This document shows positions 53,501-64,000 of a DNA stretch of 64,000 bases, piece after piece. The notes under the pieces were generated by a model that saw only the letters and a program-made list of their open reading frames with translations, was not told where the DNA came from and did not search any database. Every line of letters starts with the position of its first letter. Positions within the stretch are counted from its first letter, which is position 1. Origin of the DNA: Pseudomonas pisciculturae (lineage in GTDB: Bacteria; Pseudomonadota; Gammaproteobacteria; Pseudomonadales; Pseudomonadaceae); NCBI RefSeq assembly GCF_015461805.1, contig NZ_JACVZE010000004.1, positions 1 through 64,000 of the forward strand. Reading direction: 5' to 3'. The translations under genes were made by a program, and so were the position numbers.

Positions 53501-54280
53501 CTACTCGCTGTAAATCATCTTCTTGCTCATGCCGCCATCCACGACAAACTCTTGCCCAGTGACAAAGCCAGCCTGACGCGACAGCAACCACGCAACCATC
53601 GCCGCCACATCCTCCACGGTGCCCACCCTGCCCGCCGGATGCTGGGCATGGTCGGCGTCGGTCAAAGGCTCGGCACGGCGCGCTGCGGGATCACGTGCGT
53701 CGATCCAGCCCGGGCTGACAGCATTGACCCGCACCTCTGGCCCAAGACTCATGGCCAGCGCGTGAGTCAGCGCCAACAGGCCGCCCTTGCTCGCCGCATA
53801 GGCCTCGGTATCCGGCTCGGACTGGCGAGCCCGGGTCGAGGCCAGATTAACGATCGCACCACCATGGGCACGCAGGTACGGCGCACAGTGCTTGGCCAAC
53901 AACATCGGCCCACTGAGATTCACCGCCATTACCCGGTTCCAATAAGCCAGGTCGAGGCTTTCGAGCGTTATATTGCGCGGGTCAGCGACCGCAGCGTTGC
54001 AGACCAACGCATCGAGTCGCCCAAATTGACCCAGTACCTCAGCAACGCCCTGGGAGACCTGTTTCTCGTCCGCCACGTCCATGCTGATAAACCAGGCATT
54101 CTCGCCCAGCACCTTGGACACCTTGGAACCGCGCTCTCGATCCAGGTCGGTCAGCACCACCTGCCAGCCTTCACTGATGAGCCATGCAGCGATACCAAGA
54201 CCAATGCCCCGAGCCGCACCCGTCACCAGCGCGACGCGCCCGTTAGTGGCGGTCGCAGCCTCCATGGACCACTCGATCAC
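53501..54280 (-). CDS. Short-chain dehydrogenase/reductase
   Basis: A 259-residue SDR from GTG 54280, overlapping the metZ stop (GTGA). Cofactor motif [12 protein letters not shown], structural NAAVAD, and catalytic Ser (NLASTRA), Tyr and Lys ([11 protein letters not shown]) are present; the acidic residue after strand 2 (LTDLDRER) suggests NAD(H). Substrate unknown. Its tight coupling to metZ is conserved in pseudomonads, but no sulfur-related role is evident. Confidence 0.88.
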   Translation of the reverse strand: MIEWSMEAATATNGRVALVTGAARGIGLGIAAWLISEGWQVVLTDLDRERGSKVSKVLGENAWFISMDVADEKQVSQGVAEVLGQFGRLDALVCNAAVADPRNITLESLDLAYWNRVMAVNLSGPMLLAKHCAPYLRAHGGAIVNLASTRARQSEPDTEAYAASKGGLLALTHALAMSLGPEVRVNAVSPGWIDARDPAARRAEPLTDADHAQHPAGRVGTVEDVAAMVAWLLSRQAGFVTGQEFVVDGGMSKKMIYSE

Positions 54281-55488
54281 AAGGCCGCCAGCCCGCGAGC
54301 CAGGTCCGCTTGCAAGTCCGCGACATCTTCCAGGCCGACCGCAATGCGGATCAGGCTGTCACGGATACCGGCCGCCTCACGCTCCTGCGGCGCCAGGCGC
54401 CCGTGAGAGGTGGTGCTCGGGTGCGTGATGGTGGTCTTGCTGTCACCCAGGTTGGCGGTGATGGAGATCAGTCGAGTGGCGTCGATGAAGCGCCAGGCGC
54501 CCTCTTTGCCACCTTTCACTTCAAAACTCACCACGGCACCAAAACCACGCTGCTGGCGCTGGGCCAACTCGTGCTGCGGATGGCTCTTGAGCCCGGCGTA
54601 GTGAACCTTCTCGATACCGTCCTGCTGCTCCAACCACTCAGCCAAGGCCTGGGCGTTGGCGCAATGGGCCTTCATCCGCAGGTTGAGGGTCTCCAGACCC
54701 TTGAGGAAGATCCACGCGTTAAACGGGCTCAAGGTAGGGCCTGCGGTACGCAGGAAGCCGACGACTTCTTTCATCTGCTCGCTGCGACCCGCGACCACAC
54801 CGCCCATGCAACGGCCCTGGCCGTCGATGAACTTGGTCGCCGAGTGCACCACGATGTCCGCACCCAACTTCAGCGGCTGCTGCAAGGCAGGCGTACAGAA
54901 GCAGTTGTCTACTACCAGCATCGCGCCCTTGGCGTGAGCCACTTCAGCCAACGCGGTGATATCCACCAGCTCGGCCAACGGGTTGGACGGCGACTCGACG
55001 AACAGCAGCCTGGTATTGGCCTTGATCGCCGCATCCCAACCGGACAGGTCTGCCAGCGGCACGTAGTCCACTTCGATACCAAAGCGCTTGAAGTACTTCT
55101 CGAACAGGCTGATGGTCGACCCGAACACGCTGCGCGACACCAGCACGTGGTCTCCAGCACTGCACAGGCTCATCACCACCGCCAGGATTGCCGCCATGCC
55201 GGTTGCCGTGGCCACCGCCTGTTCAGCCCCTTCCAGCGCCGCGAGACGCTCTTCGAACGCACGCACGGTGGGGTTGGTATAGCGCGAGTACACGTTGCCT
55301 GGCACTTCACCGGCAAAGCGTGCAGCAGCATCCGCAGCAGTGCGGAACACATAGCTGGAGGTGAAAAACATCGGGTCACCGTGCTCACCTTCCGGCGTAC
55401 GGTGCTGGCCAGCACGCACAGCCAGGGTATCGAAAGCTACGCCATCGAGGTCGCTGTCCAACCGACCGGCATCCCATTCCTGACTCAT
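54277..55488 (-). CDS. metZ: O-succinylhomoserine sulfhydrylase
   Basis: A 403-residue PLP enzyme of the Cys/Met metabolism family. The PLP lysine lies in [40 protein letters not shown] and [20 protein letters not shown] are conserved. It makes homocysteine directly from O-succinylhomoserine and sulfide, the pseudomonad route to methionine. It follows purF in the purF-metZ arrangement with a terminator-like hairpin between. Confidence 0.93.
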   Translation of the reverse strand: MSQEWDAGRLDSDLDGVAFDTLAVRAGQHRTPEGEHGDPMFFTSSYVFRTAADAAARFAGEVPGNVYSRYTNPTVRAFEERLAALEGAEQAVATATGMAAILAVVMSLCSAGDHVLVSRSVFGSTISLFEKYFKRFGIEVDYVPLADLSGWDAAIKANTRLLFVESPSNPLAELVDITALAEVAHAKGAMLVVDNCFCTPALQQPLKLGADIVVHSATKFIDGQGRCMGGVVAGRSEQMKEVVGFLRTAGPTLSPFNAWIFLKGLETLNLRMKAHCANAQALAEWLEQQDGIEKVHYAGLKSHPQHELAQRQQRGFGAVVSFEVKGGKEGAWRFIDATRLISITANLGDSKTTITHPSTTSHGRLAPQEREAAGIRDSLIRIAVGLEDVADLQADLARGLAAL

Positions 55489-55524
55489 GCTGCCACTCCT
55501 TACTCAATTCTTTATTTAAGATAC

Positions 55525-55547
55525 AAAACCGGCCCCTCAGGGCCGGT
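55525..55547 (-). terminator. Terminator between purF and metZ
   Basis: ACCGGCCC and GGGCCGGT form an 8-bp stem with a 4-nt loop followed by UUUUG on the minus strand, immediately past the purF stop. It may partly uncouple metZ from purF. Confidence 0.75.
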
Positions 55548-55553
55548 GTCTAC

Positions 55554-57059
55554 TCAGTTGTTGTACAGATCGATGATCGCGCTGACCGCCTGGGTCTTGA
55601 TCTTCGACGAGTCGTTACGCGCCTGCTCGATCTTGTTCAGGTAGGCCTCGTCGACGTCACCGGTCACGTACTTGCCGTCAAAGACGGCGCAGTCGAACTG
55701 GTCGATCTTGATCTTGCCGCCGCCAACCGCCTCGATCAGGTCTGGCAGGTCCTGATAGATCAGCCAATCAGCGCCAATCAGGTCAGCAACGTCCTGGGTC
55801 GTACGGTTATGAGCGATCAACTCGTGAGCGCTCGGCATGTCGATACCGTACACGTTCGGGTAACGCACGGCAGGCGCCGCGGAACAGAAGTACACGTTCT
55901 TCGCACCGGCTTCACGGGCCATCTGGATGATCTGCTTGCACGTGGTGCCGCGTACGATGGAGTCATCCACCAGCATCACGTTCTTGCCGCGAAATTCCAG
56001 CTCGATGGCGTTGAGCTTCTGGCGCACCGACTTCTTGCGTGCCGCCTGACCCGGCATGATGAAGGTACGGCCGATGTAGCGGTTCTTCACGAAGCCTTCA
56101 CGGAACTTCACGCCCAAGTGATTGGCCAGCTCCAGCGCAGCGGTGCGGCTGGTGTCCGGAATCGGGATGACCACGTCGATGTCGTGCTCAGGACGCTCGC
56201 GCAGGATCTTGTCAGCCAGTTTCTCGCCCATGCGCAGGCGTGCCTTGTAGACCGAAACACCGTCGATGATCGAATCCGGACGCGCCAGGTAGACGTGTTC
56301 GAAGATGCACGGGGTGAGTTTCGGCGCCACGGCGCACTGACGGGTGTGCAGCTTGCCGTCTTCGGTGATGTACACCGCTTCGCCCGGCGCGAGGTCGCGG
56401 ATCAGGGTAAAGCCCAGCACGTCCAGAGAGACGCTTTCGGAGGCGATCATGTACTCGACGCCTTCGTCGGTGTGACGCTGGCCGAACACGATCGGGCGAA
56501 TGCCGTGCGGGTCACGGAAGCCGACGATGCCGTAGCCGGTGATCATCGCAACGACGGCGTAACCGCCAACGCAACGGTTGTGCACGTCGATCACTGCCGC
56601 GAACACGTCTTCTTCGGTCGGCTGCAACTTGCCACGCTGGGCCAGTTCGTGAGCGAACACGTTGAGCAGCACTTCCGAGTCGGAGCTGGTGTTGACGTGG
56701 CGCAGGTCAGATTCGTAAATCTCCTTGGCCAGCTGTTCAACGTTGGTCAGGTTACCGTTGTGCGCCAGGGTGATGCCGTAAGGCGAGTTGACGTAAAACG
56801 GCTGAGCTTCGGCCGAAGTCGAGCTACCCGCAGTCGGGTAACGCACATGGCCAATGCCCATGTGCCCGACCAGGCGCTGCATGTGACGCTGATGGAACAC
56901 GTCACGTACCAGGCCGTTGTCCTTGCGCAGGAATAACCGGCCGTCGTGGCTGGTCACAATACCGGCAGCGTCCTGGCCGCGGTGCTGGAGGACGGTTAGC
57001 GCGTCATACAGCGCCTGATTGACGTTCGACTTACCGACGATACCGACGATGCCACACAT
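55554..57059 (-). CDS. purF: Amidophosphoribosyltransferase
   Basis: A 501-residue enzyme from ATG 57059; the N-terminal Cys of [10 protein letters not shown] is the glutamine-amidotransferase nucleophile. The glutaminase domain covers ~1-235 ([25 protein letters not shown]) and the phosphoribosyltransferase domain has the PRPP loop [18 protein letters not shown]. It commits PRPP to purine synthesis. It lies 41 bases after cvpA. Confidence 0.96.
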   Translation of the reverse strand: MCGIVGIVGKSNVNQALYDALTVLQHRGQDAAGIVTSHDGRLFLRKDNGLVRDVFHQRHMQRLVGHMGIGHVRYPTAGSSTSAEAQPFYVNSPYGITLAHNGNLTNVEQLAKEIYESDLRHVNTSSDSEVLLNVFAHELAQRGKLQPTEEDVFAAVIDVHNRCVGGYAVVAMITGYGIVGFRDPHGIRPIVFGQRHTDEGVEYMIASESVSLDVLGFTLIRDLAPGEAVYITEDGKLHTRQCAVAPKLTPCIFEHVYLARPDSIIDGVSVYKARLRMGEKLADKILRERPEHDIDVVIPIPDTSRTAALELANHLGVKFREGFVKNRYIGRTFIMPGQAARKKSVRQKLNAIELEFRGKNVMLVDDSIVRGTTCKQIIQMAREAGAKNVYFCSAAPAVRYPNVYGIDMPSAHELIAHNRTTQDVADLIGADWLIYQDLPDLIEAVGGGKIKIDQFDCAVFDGKYVTGDVDEAYLNKIEQARNDSSKIKTQAVSAIIDLYNN

Positions 57060-57100
57060 GCGACGCAACCCCTACTTAATGAATCTTGACTGAACACAAC

Positions 57101-57658
57101 TTACTGCGGCGTTTTGGCCGGTAAGAGGTGCTCCTTGAACGGAAGATCAGCGGGTACGCTGATTCCGCTGGCCAGCCACTGACTGCTCCACCCCAAAATG
57201 AGGTTTTTGGACCAATCTGCAACCAATAGAAATTTTGGCACGAGTACAGACTCCTGCCACCACGAATCCTGCTGTACTGGCCCCAGGCTCAACAGCCCGA
57301 CCGCCACGACCACCAGCAACGCGCCACGCGCGGCGCCAAAGGCCATGCCGAGAAATCGATCGGTCCCGGAGAGGCCGGTGACACGTATCAACTCGCCAAT
57401 AAGATAATTGACCATTGCCCCCACCAGCAGCGTGGCGATGAACATGATGGCGCAGCCCGCGATGACGCGAGCCGAAGGTGTCTCGATGTATCCGGCCAGG
57501 TAGACCGACAGTGAACCACCGAACATCCAGGCTACGACTCCTGCGATGATCCAGGTCAGCAACGACAGTGCTTCTTTGACGAAGCCGCGGCTAAGACTGA
57601 TCAAAGCGGAGATGGCGACGATTGCAACAATCGCCCAATCAACCCAGGTAAATGGCAC
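57101..57658 (-). CDS. cvpA: CvpA family membrane protein
   Basis: A 185-residue protein with four membrane helices (~5-22, 28-48, 62-85, 100-123) in the CvpA pattern (WVDWAIVAIVAISALISLSR GFVKEALSLLTWIIAGVVAW). In E. coli CvpA is needed for colicin V production and is upstream of purF, as here. Its general role is envelope homeostasis and remains poorly defined. Confidence 0.93.
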   Translation of the reverse strand: MPFTWVDWAIVAIVAISALISLSRGFVKEALSLLTWIIAGVVAWMFGGSLSVYLAGYIETPSARVIAGCAIMFIATLLVGAMVNYLIGELIRVTGLSGTDRFLGMAFGAARGALLVVVAVGLLSLGPVQQDSWWQESVLVPKFLLVADWSKNLILGWSSQWLASGISVPADLPFKEHLLPAKTPQ

Positions 57659-57791
57659 GTTTGAGCCTACGGACAGATAAGGCGGCGCATTTTAGCAGAG
57701 CGCCGGGCTATGGGTAAGCGGTGATTGCGGCTGCTTTGCAAATCAGTAGTTTGTGGCTGGCCAACCCTATTTCAACCCCCATGCAAAACTA

Positions 57792-57882
57792 ATGTGGGAG
57801 GGGGCTTGCTCCCGATAGCGGTAGTTCAGCGATATATGTGCTGACTGGTCCACCGCTATCGGGGGCAAGCCCCCTCCCACAT
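57792..57882. repeat. REP palindrome pair
   Basis: GTGGGAGGGGGCTTGCTCCC and the rest of a REP unit (57792-57822) face an inverted copy (57852-57882) across a 29-base spacer. This is the standard pseudomonad REP doublet, lying between cvpA and the SPOR gene; it probably ends or stabilises transcripts. Confidence 0.9.
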
Positions 57883-57915
57883 CTGACTGCATTTCAAGCT
57901 CGAATCGATACGAAC

Positions 57916-58569
57916 TCAGCCGCGCTCAGGCTGGAACCGGGTGACAAACCCCTTCAGGTTCTGCTGACGATCCAGCAAGTCCCGTAGGCGATCCGCCTCG
58001 GCGCGCTCGATCAGCGGGCCGATAAACACACGGTTTTTACCGTCGGCGCTGCGGATATAGGCGTTATAGCCCTGACTACGCAGCTTTTTCTGCAAGGCAT
58101 CCGCACCTTCGCGATTGCCCAGGCTGGCCACTTGAATCGACCAACTGATCGGCAGCCCATTAGGGTCGATGCGGCTCTGACCCACATCTGGCTTGCCTGG
58201 CGCGGCAGGTTGTGGCGCTACCGGTTTGGGCGCAGGCGCTGGCACAACAGGCTTGGCAGCCACGACAGGCGCCGGCTTGACCACTGGCACGCTTGGCTGC
58301 ACCGGCATCGACGGCGCCTGCTGAGCGGCGATCTCATCTTCGGTCGGCACCGGTTCTTCTTCCGGCAAGGCCTGCGGCTCAGGCACCACTACGGGCTCGA
58401 CCTGCACCTGCGGCACCGCCGGCGCCTGTGGCGCAGCCGGAGCCTCTACGACGACTTGGCGCTCTTCATCCTGACGGGAAAACAACATCGGCAAAAAGAT
58501 CACCGCCAACGCCACCAGAACCAGGGCTCCGACCATTCGCTGCTTATATGCGCTATCCAGTAATGCCAT
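57916..58569 (-). CDS. dedD: DedD-like SPOR-domain protein
   Basis: A 217-residue protein from ATG 58569 ([20 protein letters not shown]). One membrane helix (~12-30), a long Pro/Ala/Val-rich periplasmic linker (~40-130), and a C-terminal SPOR domain (~138-214: SIQVASLGNREGADALQKKL RSQGYNAYI ... VFIGPLIERAEADRLRDLL). It binds septal peptidoglycan and assists division. It overlaps folC by 17 bases, as E. coli dedD adjoins folC. Confidence 0.85.
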   Translation of the reverse strand: MALLDSAYKQRMVGALVLVALAVIFLPMLFSRQDEERQVVVEAPAAPQAPAVPQVQVEPVVVPEPQALPEEEPVPTEDEIAAQQAPSMPVQPSVPVVKPAPVVAAKPVVPAPAPKPVAPQPAAPGKPDVGQSRIDPNGLPISWSIQVASLGNREGADALQKKLRSQGYNAYIRSADGKNRVFIGPLIERAEADRLRDLLDRQQNLKGFVTRFQPERG

Positions 58570-59860
58570 GTGCAGCTTCCTCCGTGGAGCGCCGGGCCAA
58601 CCACTCAAGCGCCTCGGCAACACAATAAAATGATCCGAACAACAGAATCTCGTCGTCAGGCGTGGCTACGGCACACTGCGCTTCAAGGGCTGCGGTGACG
58701 CTTGCATACGACGCCACCGGCGCACCAAGGTTCTGCAAGGCCACTTCCAACTCAACGGCCGGGCGAGTGCGTGACGAATCCAGTGGCGCCACCGCCCAAG
58801 CCTGGACACTGCCCTGCAAAGGCGCAACCACACCCTCCAGGTCCTTATCAGCCAGCAAACCGAACACTGCAAGGCGACGACCGACGGGCGGCGTACGGGC
58901 CAGGCGCTGCGCCAGATACTCGGCCGCATGGGGGTTATGGCCCACATCCAACAGCAGATTCAAGCATTTGCCCTGCCATTGGAAAGCTCGGCGATCCAGG
59001 CGACCCACAACACGGGTCGCCTGCAATGTCGCGGCGATCTGCTCGGCATTCCACGGCAAATCAAGCAGCAAGTAGGCTTGCAGTGCGAGCGCGGCGTTTT
59101 CCATCGGCAGGTTCAGCAACGGCAGGTCGCGTAGCTCTACAAGCTGACCACGCGCATCTCGCCCCTGCCACTGCCAATGCCGAGCACCGATCTCCAGATT
59201 GAATTCGCGGCCCCGCAGGAAGAACGGGCAACCTAATTCGCGCACCTTGTCGAGCAAGGTATGCGGCGGGTCAACATCGCCGCACAAGGCAGGCTTGCCC
59301 GGACGGAAGATGCCGGCCTTTTCATAGGCCACGGACTCGCGGGTATCGCCCAAATAATCGGCGTGATCCACGCCAATGCTGGTGACCAACGCCAGGTCGG
59401 CATCCACCACGTTGACCGTGTCCAGACGCCCGCCCAGGCCCACTTCCAGAACGACCACATCCAGTTGCGCGCGCTCAAACAGCCAGAACGCCGCCAGGGT
59501 GCCCATTTCGAAATAAGTCAGGGAGGTTTCGCCGCGCCCGGCATCGAGGGCGGCGAAGGCTTCGCAGAGTTGCGCGTCAGTGGCTTCGACGCCATTGAGC
59601 TGCACCCGCTCGTTGTAACGCAGCAGGTGCGGGGAATTGTACACGCCGACCTTCAGCCCTTGGGCTTGCAGCAGCGCGGCGACAAAGGCGCAAGTAGAGC
59701 CTTTGCCGTTGGTGCCGGTCACCGTGATCACTCGCGGTGCCGGGCGACCCAACCCGAGGCGGGCCGCTACCTGTTGCGAGCGCTCCAGGCCCATGTCGAT
59801 GGCGGACGGATGCAACTGCTCAAGGTAGGCGAGCCATTCGCCCAGGGTACGTTGGGTCAT
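58553..59860 (-). CDS. folC: Folylpolyglutamate synthase / dihydrofolate synthase
   Basis: A 435-residue Mur-ligase-like enzyme. P-loop [20 protein letters not shown], substrate loop [20 protein letters not shown] and [20 protein letters not shown] are conserved, with the C-terminal ligase domain ([19 protein letters not shown]). It makes dihydrofolate and adds glutamates to folates. It overlaps accD by 4 bases. Confidence 0.95.
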   Translation of the reverse strand: MTQRTLGEWLAYLEQLHPSAIDMGLERSQQVAARLGLGRPAPRVITVTGTNGKGSTCAFVAALLQAQGLKVGVYNSPHLLRYNERVQLNGVEATDAQLCEAFAALDAGRGETSLTYFEMGTLAAFWLFERAQLDVVVLEVGLGGRLDTVNVVDADLALVTSIGVDHADYLGDTRESVAYEKAGIFRPGKPALCGDVDPPHTLLDKVRELGCPFFLRGREFNLEIGARHWQWQGRDARGQLVELRDLPLLNLPMENAALALQAYLLLDLPWNAEQIAATLQATRVVGRLDRRAFQWQGKCLNLLLDVGHNPHAAEYLAQRLARTPPVGRRLAVFGLLADKDLEGVVAPLQGSVQAWAVAPLDSSRTRPAVELEVALQNLGAPVASYASVTAALEAQCAVATPDDEILLFGSFYCVAEALEWLARRSTEEAAHGITG

Positions 59861-60777
59861 AGGTTTGCAGGCACCGGCGGCACGACGATCGGCTCGACTT
59901 TAGGCGCGACGTACACAGGCGTCGGCAGGCCCATCATTTGCGCCAGCAGGTTACCCAGGCGCGGGCGCAATTCGCCGCGCGGCACGATCAGGTCGATGGC
60001 GCCGTGTTCCAGCAGGAACTCGCTGCGCTGGAAACCTTCCGGGAGCTTTTCACGCACGGTCTGTTCGATCACACGTGGGCCGGCAAAGCCGATCAGAGCT
60101 TTAGGCTCGCCGACGATCACATCGCCCAGCATCGCCAGGCTGGCAGACACGCCGCCGTAGACCGGGTCGGTCAGCACGGAGATGAACGGAATGCCTTCTT
60201 CACGCAGACGCGCCAGTACCGCAGAGGTCTTGGCCATTTGCATCAGGGAGATCAGGGCTTCCTGCATGCGCGCACCACCGGAGGCGGCGAAGCAGATCAT
60301 CGGGCAACGGTTTTCCAGGGCGTAGTTGGCGGCGCGAACAAAACGCTCACCGACGATGGCACCCATGGAGCCGCCCATGAAGGAGAACTCGAAAGCCGAA
60401 ACCACCACTGGCATGCCCAACAGCTTGCCGCTGACGGAAATCAGCGCGTCTTTCTCGCCGGTCTGCTTCTGGGCGCCGACCAGGCGGTCCTTGTACTTCT
60501 TGCTGTCGCGGAACTTGAGACGGTCAACCGGCTCCAGGTCTGCACCCAGCTCGTTACGGCCTTCGGCATCCAGGAAGATGTCGATGCGGGCGCGGGCGCC
60601 GATACGCATGTGGTGGTTGCACTTGGGGCAAACATCCAGGGTCTTTTCCAGCTCCGGGCGGTACAGCACCGCGTCGCAGGAAGGGCACTTGTGCCACAGA
60701 CCTTCAGGAACCGAGCTTTTTTTCACCTCGGAACGCATGATCGAAGGGATCAGTTTGTCTACTAACCAGTTGCTCAT
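59857..60777 (-). CDS. accD: Acetyl-CoA carboxylase carboxyltransferase beta subunit
   Basis: A 306-residue protein from ATG 60777 ([20 protein letters not shown]) with AAAGAAAG-type spacing upstream. An N-terminal zinc ribbon ([10 protein letters not shown] ... CPKCNHH) and a carboxyltransferase core ([60 protein letters not shown]) are complete. With AccA it transfers carbon dioxide to acetyl-CoA, starting fatty-acid synthesis. Confidence 0.96.
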   Translation of the reverse strand: MSNWLVDKLIPSIMRSEVKKSSVPEGLWHKCPSCDAVLYRPELEKTLDVCPKCNHHMRIGARARIDIFLDAEGRNELGADLEPVDRLKFRDSKKYKDRLVGAQKQTGEKDALISVSGKLLGMPVVVSAFEFSFMGGSMGAIVGERFVRAANYALENRCPMICFAASGGARMQEALISLMQMAKTSAVLARLREEGIPFISVLTDPVYGGVSASLAMLGDVIVGEPKALIGFAGPRVIEQTVREKLPEGFQRSEFLLEHGAIDLIVPRGELRPRLGNLLAQMMGLPTPVYVAPKVEPIVVPPVPANL

Positions 60778-61020
60778 GCTTTCTTTCTCCAGTACCGGTG
60801 GCTTGAACACAGCCCCGCGTATGCCCTTGAGCTAAATTCATATGTGGCGATGGTGCATGCTGGACGGGGTCAGACGTTCGACCTGCCTTTTCCCGCATGT
60901 GCCCTCAGCCTTCCAGACAACCTGCCCGTGCAGGCTTGCCACTTCATTTCCGGGTCACCACAGGCGACGCCGGGCTGTTTTACACAGTGGTAGTTATGGA
61001 CGGCGGCAGACCGCCAGCCG

Positions 61021-61641
61021 TCACATCCCGCGCACAGCCTGCATAAATGCGCGAATCTTGCTGTGATCCTTGATGCCCTTGCCCTGCTCCACACCGCCGC
61101 TGACATCCACGGCATAAGGGCGAACCTGCTCGATGGCTGCCGCGACATTCGTGGCGTTAAGCCCGCCAGCCAGGATAATCGGCTTGCTCAGGCCTTCGGG
61201 TATCAGCGACCAATCGAACGCCTCGCCGGTGCCACCGGGCACACCCTCGACGTAGGTGTCCAATAAAATCCCGCGAGCACCGCCGTAGGCAGCACAGGCT
61301 GCGGCGATATCATCCCCGGCCTTGACGCGTAGCGCCTTGATATAGGGGCGCTGGTAGCTCTCGCACTCTTCGGGGCTTTCGTCGCCGTGAAACTGCAGCA
61401 TATCCAGCGCAACCGCATCCAGGGTCTCGTTGAGCTCACACCGGCTGGCGTTGACGAACAAGCCTACGGTGGTCACGAAGGGCGGCAATGCGGCGATGAT
61501 CGCCCGCGCCTGCAGCACATTCACCGCCCGCGGGCTCTTGGCGTAGAACACGAAACCAATCGCGTCCGCCCCCGCCTCGACTGCCGCCAGCGCGTCTTCT
61601 ATGCGGGTAATCCCGCAAATCTTGCTGCGAACGGCTGACAT
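61021..61641 (-). CDS. trpF: Phosphoribosylanthranilate isomerase
   Basis: A 206-residue TIM-barrel enzyme from ATG 61641 ([20 protein letters not shown]). The catalytic Cys lies in KICGITR and the catalytic Asp in [20 protein letters not shown]; the phosphate site is [19 protein letters not shown]. It catalyses the third step of tryptophan synthesis. The trpF-accD neighbourhood is typical of pseudomonads. Confidence 0.95.
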   Translation of the reverse strand: MSAVRSKICGITRIEDALAAVEAGADAIGFVFYAKSPRAVNVLQARAIIAALPPFVTTVGLFVNASRCELNETLDAVALDMLQFHGDESPEECESYQRPYIKALRVKAGDDIAAACAAYGGARGILLDTYVEGVPGGTGEAFDWSLIPEGLSKPIILAGGLNATNVAAAIEQVRPYAVDVSGGVEQGKGIKDHSKIRAFMQAVRGM

Positions 61642-61705
61642 GTCGTGGAAACCCCAGGGATTGGACCGAGAAAGTCCCGGATGGTAACAAAAGCTTTTCC
61701 GGGCG

Positions 61706-62530
61706 TCAGCCGCCAAGTTCGCTGAAACCTGTGAGGAAGTGTGGCCCGATGAACCGATCCGGCAGCTCGAACTCGTCGCGGTACTCTACATCCACCAGGT
61801 ACAGGCCGAACGGATGCGCCGTTACACCGCCCGTACGACGAATGCGGCTTTCCAGCACTTCCTTGGCCCATTCCACCGGGCGCTCGCCGGTGCCGATAGT
61901 CATCAGCACGCCGGCAATGTTGCGCACCATATGGTGCAGGAAGGCGCCAGCGCGAATATCCAGCACGATCATCTTGCCGTGACGCGTCACCCGCAGATGG
62001 TGGACTTCCTTGATCGGCGACTTGGCCTGGCACTGGCCGGCGCGGAAGGCACTGAAGTCATGCACGCCCACCAGGTGCTGCGCCGCCTCAGCCATGCGCT
62101 CGGCGTCCAGCGGGCGGTGGTTCCAGGTGATTTCTTCGTTAAGGTGGGCCGGGCGGATCTGGTCGTTGTAGATCACATACCGATAACGCCGGGCGATGGC
62201 CTTGAAACGCGCATGAAAATGCGCCGGCATGACCTTGGCCCAACTGACGCTGACGTCATGGGGCAAGTTGATATTTGCGCCCATCACCCACGCCTTCATG
62301 GTGCGCTCGGCCTGGGTGTCGAAGTGCACCACTTGACCGCACGCGTGCACGCCGGCATCGGTACGCCCGGCGCACATCAGCGACACCGGCGAGTCGGCGA
62401 CTTTCGACAAGGCCTTTTCCAGGGTTTCCTGCACGGTCAGCACACCGGACGCCTGGCGCTGCCAGCCGCGATAGCGCGAGCCTTTGTATTCAACGCCCAG
62501 GGCGATGCGGTAAAAGCCTGCGGCCGCCAT
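61706..62530 (-). CDS. truA: tRNA pseudouridine(38-40) synthase TruA
   Basis: A 274-residue enzyme if started at ATG 62530 ([20 protein letters not shown]); TTG 62587 would give 293. No start has a good ribosome-binding site. The catalytic Asp is in [38 protein letters not shown] and [20 protein letters not shown] are conserved. It modifies U38-U40 in the tRNA anticodon arm. Confidence 0.94.
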   Translation of the reverse strand: MAAAGFYRIALGVEYKGSRYRGWQRQASGVLTVQETLEKALSKVADSPVSLMCAGRTDAGVHACGQVVHFDTQAERTMKAWVMGANINLPHDVSVSWAKVMPAHFHARFKAIARRYRYVIYNDQIRPAHLNEEITWNHRPLDAERMAEAAQHLVGVHDFSAFRAGQCQAKSPIKEVHHLRVTRHGKMIVLDIRAGAFLHHMVRNIAGVLMTIGTGERPVEWAKEVLESRIRRTGGVTAHPFGLYLVDVEYRDEFELPDRFIGPHFLTGFSELGG

Positions 62531-62642
62531 TTCGGCAGCCGCGTTATCTATATTTGCCAAGAACTGAGAGCCTGATGAGTTGCGCAAAGGCGGGCATTAT
62601 AAGGGCGGCTGAAGCATGGCGGGCGGTTTTGTTGCGGATTGA

Positions 62643-62753
62643 CGCAGTACAAATGTGGGAGGGGGCTTGCTCCCGATGGCGGTGCCTCAGTCAACACACC
62701 TGTGACTGAACCACCGCCATCGGGAGCAAGCCCCCTCCCACACTTGTACTGCG
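62643..62753. repeat. REP palindrome pair with extended outer arms
   Basis: A REP doublet like that at 57792-57882: the unit GTGGGAGGGGGCTTGCTCCC and its inverted copy flank about 35 bases. The outer sequences also pair (CGCAGTACAA and TTGTACTGCG), lengthening the palindrome. It lies between truA and fimV, 8 bases past the fimV stop, so it probably protects or ends fimV mRNA. Confidence 0.9.
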
Positions 62754-62760
62754 TTACCGG

Positions 62761-64000
62761 TTAGATCCTGCCGAGCATTTCCTTGGCCTCACCGCGCTGG
62801 GACTCATCACCTTCAACCAGCACTTCGGACAAGATGTCCCGCGCGCCGTCCGCATCGCCCATGTCGATGTAGGCCTGGGCCAAATCGAGCTTGGTGGCAA
62901 CCTCATCGGTACCCGAGAGGAAGTCGAACTCCGGCTCGTCATCGCCCAGCGCCGCGTCATCTGCGGTGAACGACGGCTCGATAGACGGATGCTCCAGGCT
63001 CTGAGACAGACGATCCAGCTCGGCGTTGACGTCATCCAGTTCCGACGCGAATGCGTCAGGCTTGGCGGCGGCATCGGGCTCGTCTGCCAGCGAAAGATCG
63101 AAATCTTCCGGCAGGTCAAAATCGTCCAGCGCTGCCGGGGTCAAGGTTGGAGGCTCGACGGCAGCGCCCTTCACCTGATCCTCCAGGCCTGACAAGAAGT
63201 CATCGTCCGCTTGCGTTGAAGCCGGCGCATCCAACGACAAGTCCAGGTCGAAGTCCGACAAGTCGTCTGGGCCGGCTTTGACTTCAGTCTGTTGCTCTAG
63301 AAGCGACTCGAACGTCTGCTGATCGTCGCCGATGTCGGCAGGTGACGCAGCCTCCAGCTCATCCAGGCTCAGGTCGAAGTCAGTATCAAATGGCTCTGGC
63401 TCTGGCTCCGGCGCAGCCGGCTTGTCTTCGAGCAGGTCCTTGACGTATTGCGCATCAAGGGCCGCCGCCGCAACGGCTGCGCTGACGCCTGCCGCCAAAA
63501 CCGCCATGGCCGGGAAGCGCGACTTGAGCTGTTCGACTTGGGCATGGTTCTCACCATTGGCCACCAGTTGACGCTCCTGGGTGACAAAACCGTCTTTGTC
63601 GTTCTGCAGGCCGTAGACTTCCATCAGCTTCAAACGCAGGTCGCTGCGCTTGGGCTCGCGCTTGATCGCCTGCTCCAGCACATCAGCGGCCTGGTTCAGA
63701 TGACCGCGATCGACAAGGGACTGGGCCTGGGCCAGCGCATCGCTGGAGTTTTGCGGCGCAACAGCCACTGCCAGCGGTGCCAGCACGGACGCAACGGTTG
63801 GCACTACGACGGCGGGCTCAACCACTGGCGCAGGCGCCGGAGCGGCTGCCAGCTTGACGCTCGGCGGCGGCACTTCAAGGCCCTCAAAGCTGTCTGGCGG
63901 CAGGTCGTGGTCAATGTTCGAGGTAAATTCCGGCTCTTCGGCCAAGGCGCGCGCCATGCGCAGGTGCTTTTCTTCTTCAAGGCGGGCGTTACGATGACGC
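62761..64000 (-). CDS. fimV: FimV-type pilus assembly protein, C-terminal part
   Basis: The frame is open to the window edge, so only the C-terminal ~413 residues are seen (read-through upstream gives RHRNARLEEEKHLRMARALA). The region has a TPR-like pair (AQAQSLVDRGHLNQAADVLE QAIKREPKRSDLRLKLMEV), a short hydrophobic stretch (MAVLAAGVSAAVAAAAL), a long acidic linker with DFDLSLDELE-type repeats, and the C-terminal FimV domain (LDLAQAYIDMGDADGARDIL SEVLVEG). FimV is an inner-membrane hub needed for type IV pili, cyclic-AMP signalling and polar organisation. The fimV-truA-trpF order is conserved. Confidence 0.92.
   Translation of the reverse strand, partial: RHRNARLEEEKHLRMARALAEEPEFTSNIDHDLPPDSFEGLEVPPPSVKLAAAPAPAPVVEPAVVVPTVASVLAPLAVAVAPQNSSDALAQAQSLVDRGHLNQAADVLEQAIKREPKRSDLRLKLMEVYGLQNDKDGFVTQERQLVANGENHAQVEQLKSRFPAMAVLAAGVSAAVAAAALDAQYVKDLLEDKPAAPEPEPEPFDTDFDLSLDELEAASPADIGDDQQTFESLLEQQTEVKAGPDDLSDFDLDLSLDAPASTQADDDFLSGLEDQVKGAAVEPPTLTPAALDDFDLPEDFDLSLADEPDAAAKPDAFASELDDVNAELDRLSQSLEHPSIEPSFTADDAALGDDEPEFDFLSGTDEVATKLDLAQAYIDMGDADGARDILSEVLVEGDESQRGEAKEMLGRI

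Noticed and set aside
54310..55644. 444-codon plus-strand open frame opposite metZ
   Set aside because: Antisense shadow rich in Arg, His and Gln; metZ has all family motifs.
55809..56936. 375-codon plus-strand open frame opposite purF
   Set aside because: Antisense shadow of a conserved housekeeping gene.

Overview
The window looks like a chromosomal segment of a Pseudomonas, most likely of the P. fluorescens group. The evidence is an RsmE-type CsrA paralogue, DUF1654 and DUF2790 proteins typical of the genus, a periplasmic glutaminase-asparaginase with an AauR-type control region, a C-terminal FimV fragment, and REP palindromes of the pseudomonad type. These are recognitions from memory, not database hits.

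Layout. (1) Positions 1-2181 are insertion-sequence and phage debris: an IS3-family end, a phage tail-fibre-like gene, and an eroded IS66 tnpB-tnpC remnant. (2) Positions 2182-21266 form a roughly 19-kb genomic island in the 3' half of tRNA-Pro(GGG). It is bounded by a 46-bp direct repeat and carries a tyrosine integrase. Its cargo is almost entirely defence-like. One part is a leftward run of TIR and SLOG genes resembling Thoeris: a stand-alone SLOG protein, a TIR protein, three ThsB-like DUF1863 proteins and a further TIR protein. A small membrane protein lies on the opposite strand. The other part is a leftward run of seven genes in which a four-gene membrane operon is followed by PD-(D/E)XK, HNH and GIY-YIG nuclease genes. 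The membrane operon encodes a 4-TM coiled-coil protein, a VWA-like membrane protein, a MotA/ExbB-like stator and a MotB/ExbD-like partner. An intact IS66 element sits near the tRNA end. (3) Positions 21434-28723 hold the translation cluster thrS-infC-rpmI-rplT-pheS-pheT-ihfA-merR, with a thrS leader that appears to mimic the tRNA-Thr anticodon arm twice. (4) Positions 29090-50630 hold mixed core genes: a cold-shock protein, a ribose operon rbsBACRKD ending in a periplasmic nucleoside hydrolase, ansB, an SOS-type DUF1654-endA pair, rsmE, a metal two-component system, and a DUF969-DUF979-pcp operon. (5) Positions 50654-53393 include four tRNA genes (Val, Asp, Asp, Val) and a PuuB-like oxidase. 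(6) Positions 53501-64000 hold the conserved leftward run fimV-truA-trpF-accD-folC-dedD-like-cvpA-purF-metZ-SDR.

The most likely new biology is the stator-plus-nuclease locus at 9988-18332. It resembles Zorya in concept (proton-channel motor plus nuclease effectors) but has different partners. The multi-TIR/SLOG locus at 4177-8536 is a Thoeris-like variant in which I see no SIR2 gene. Neither activity can be proven from sequence alone.
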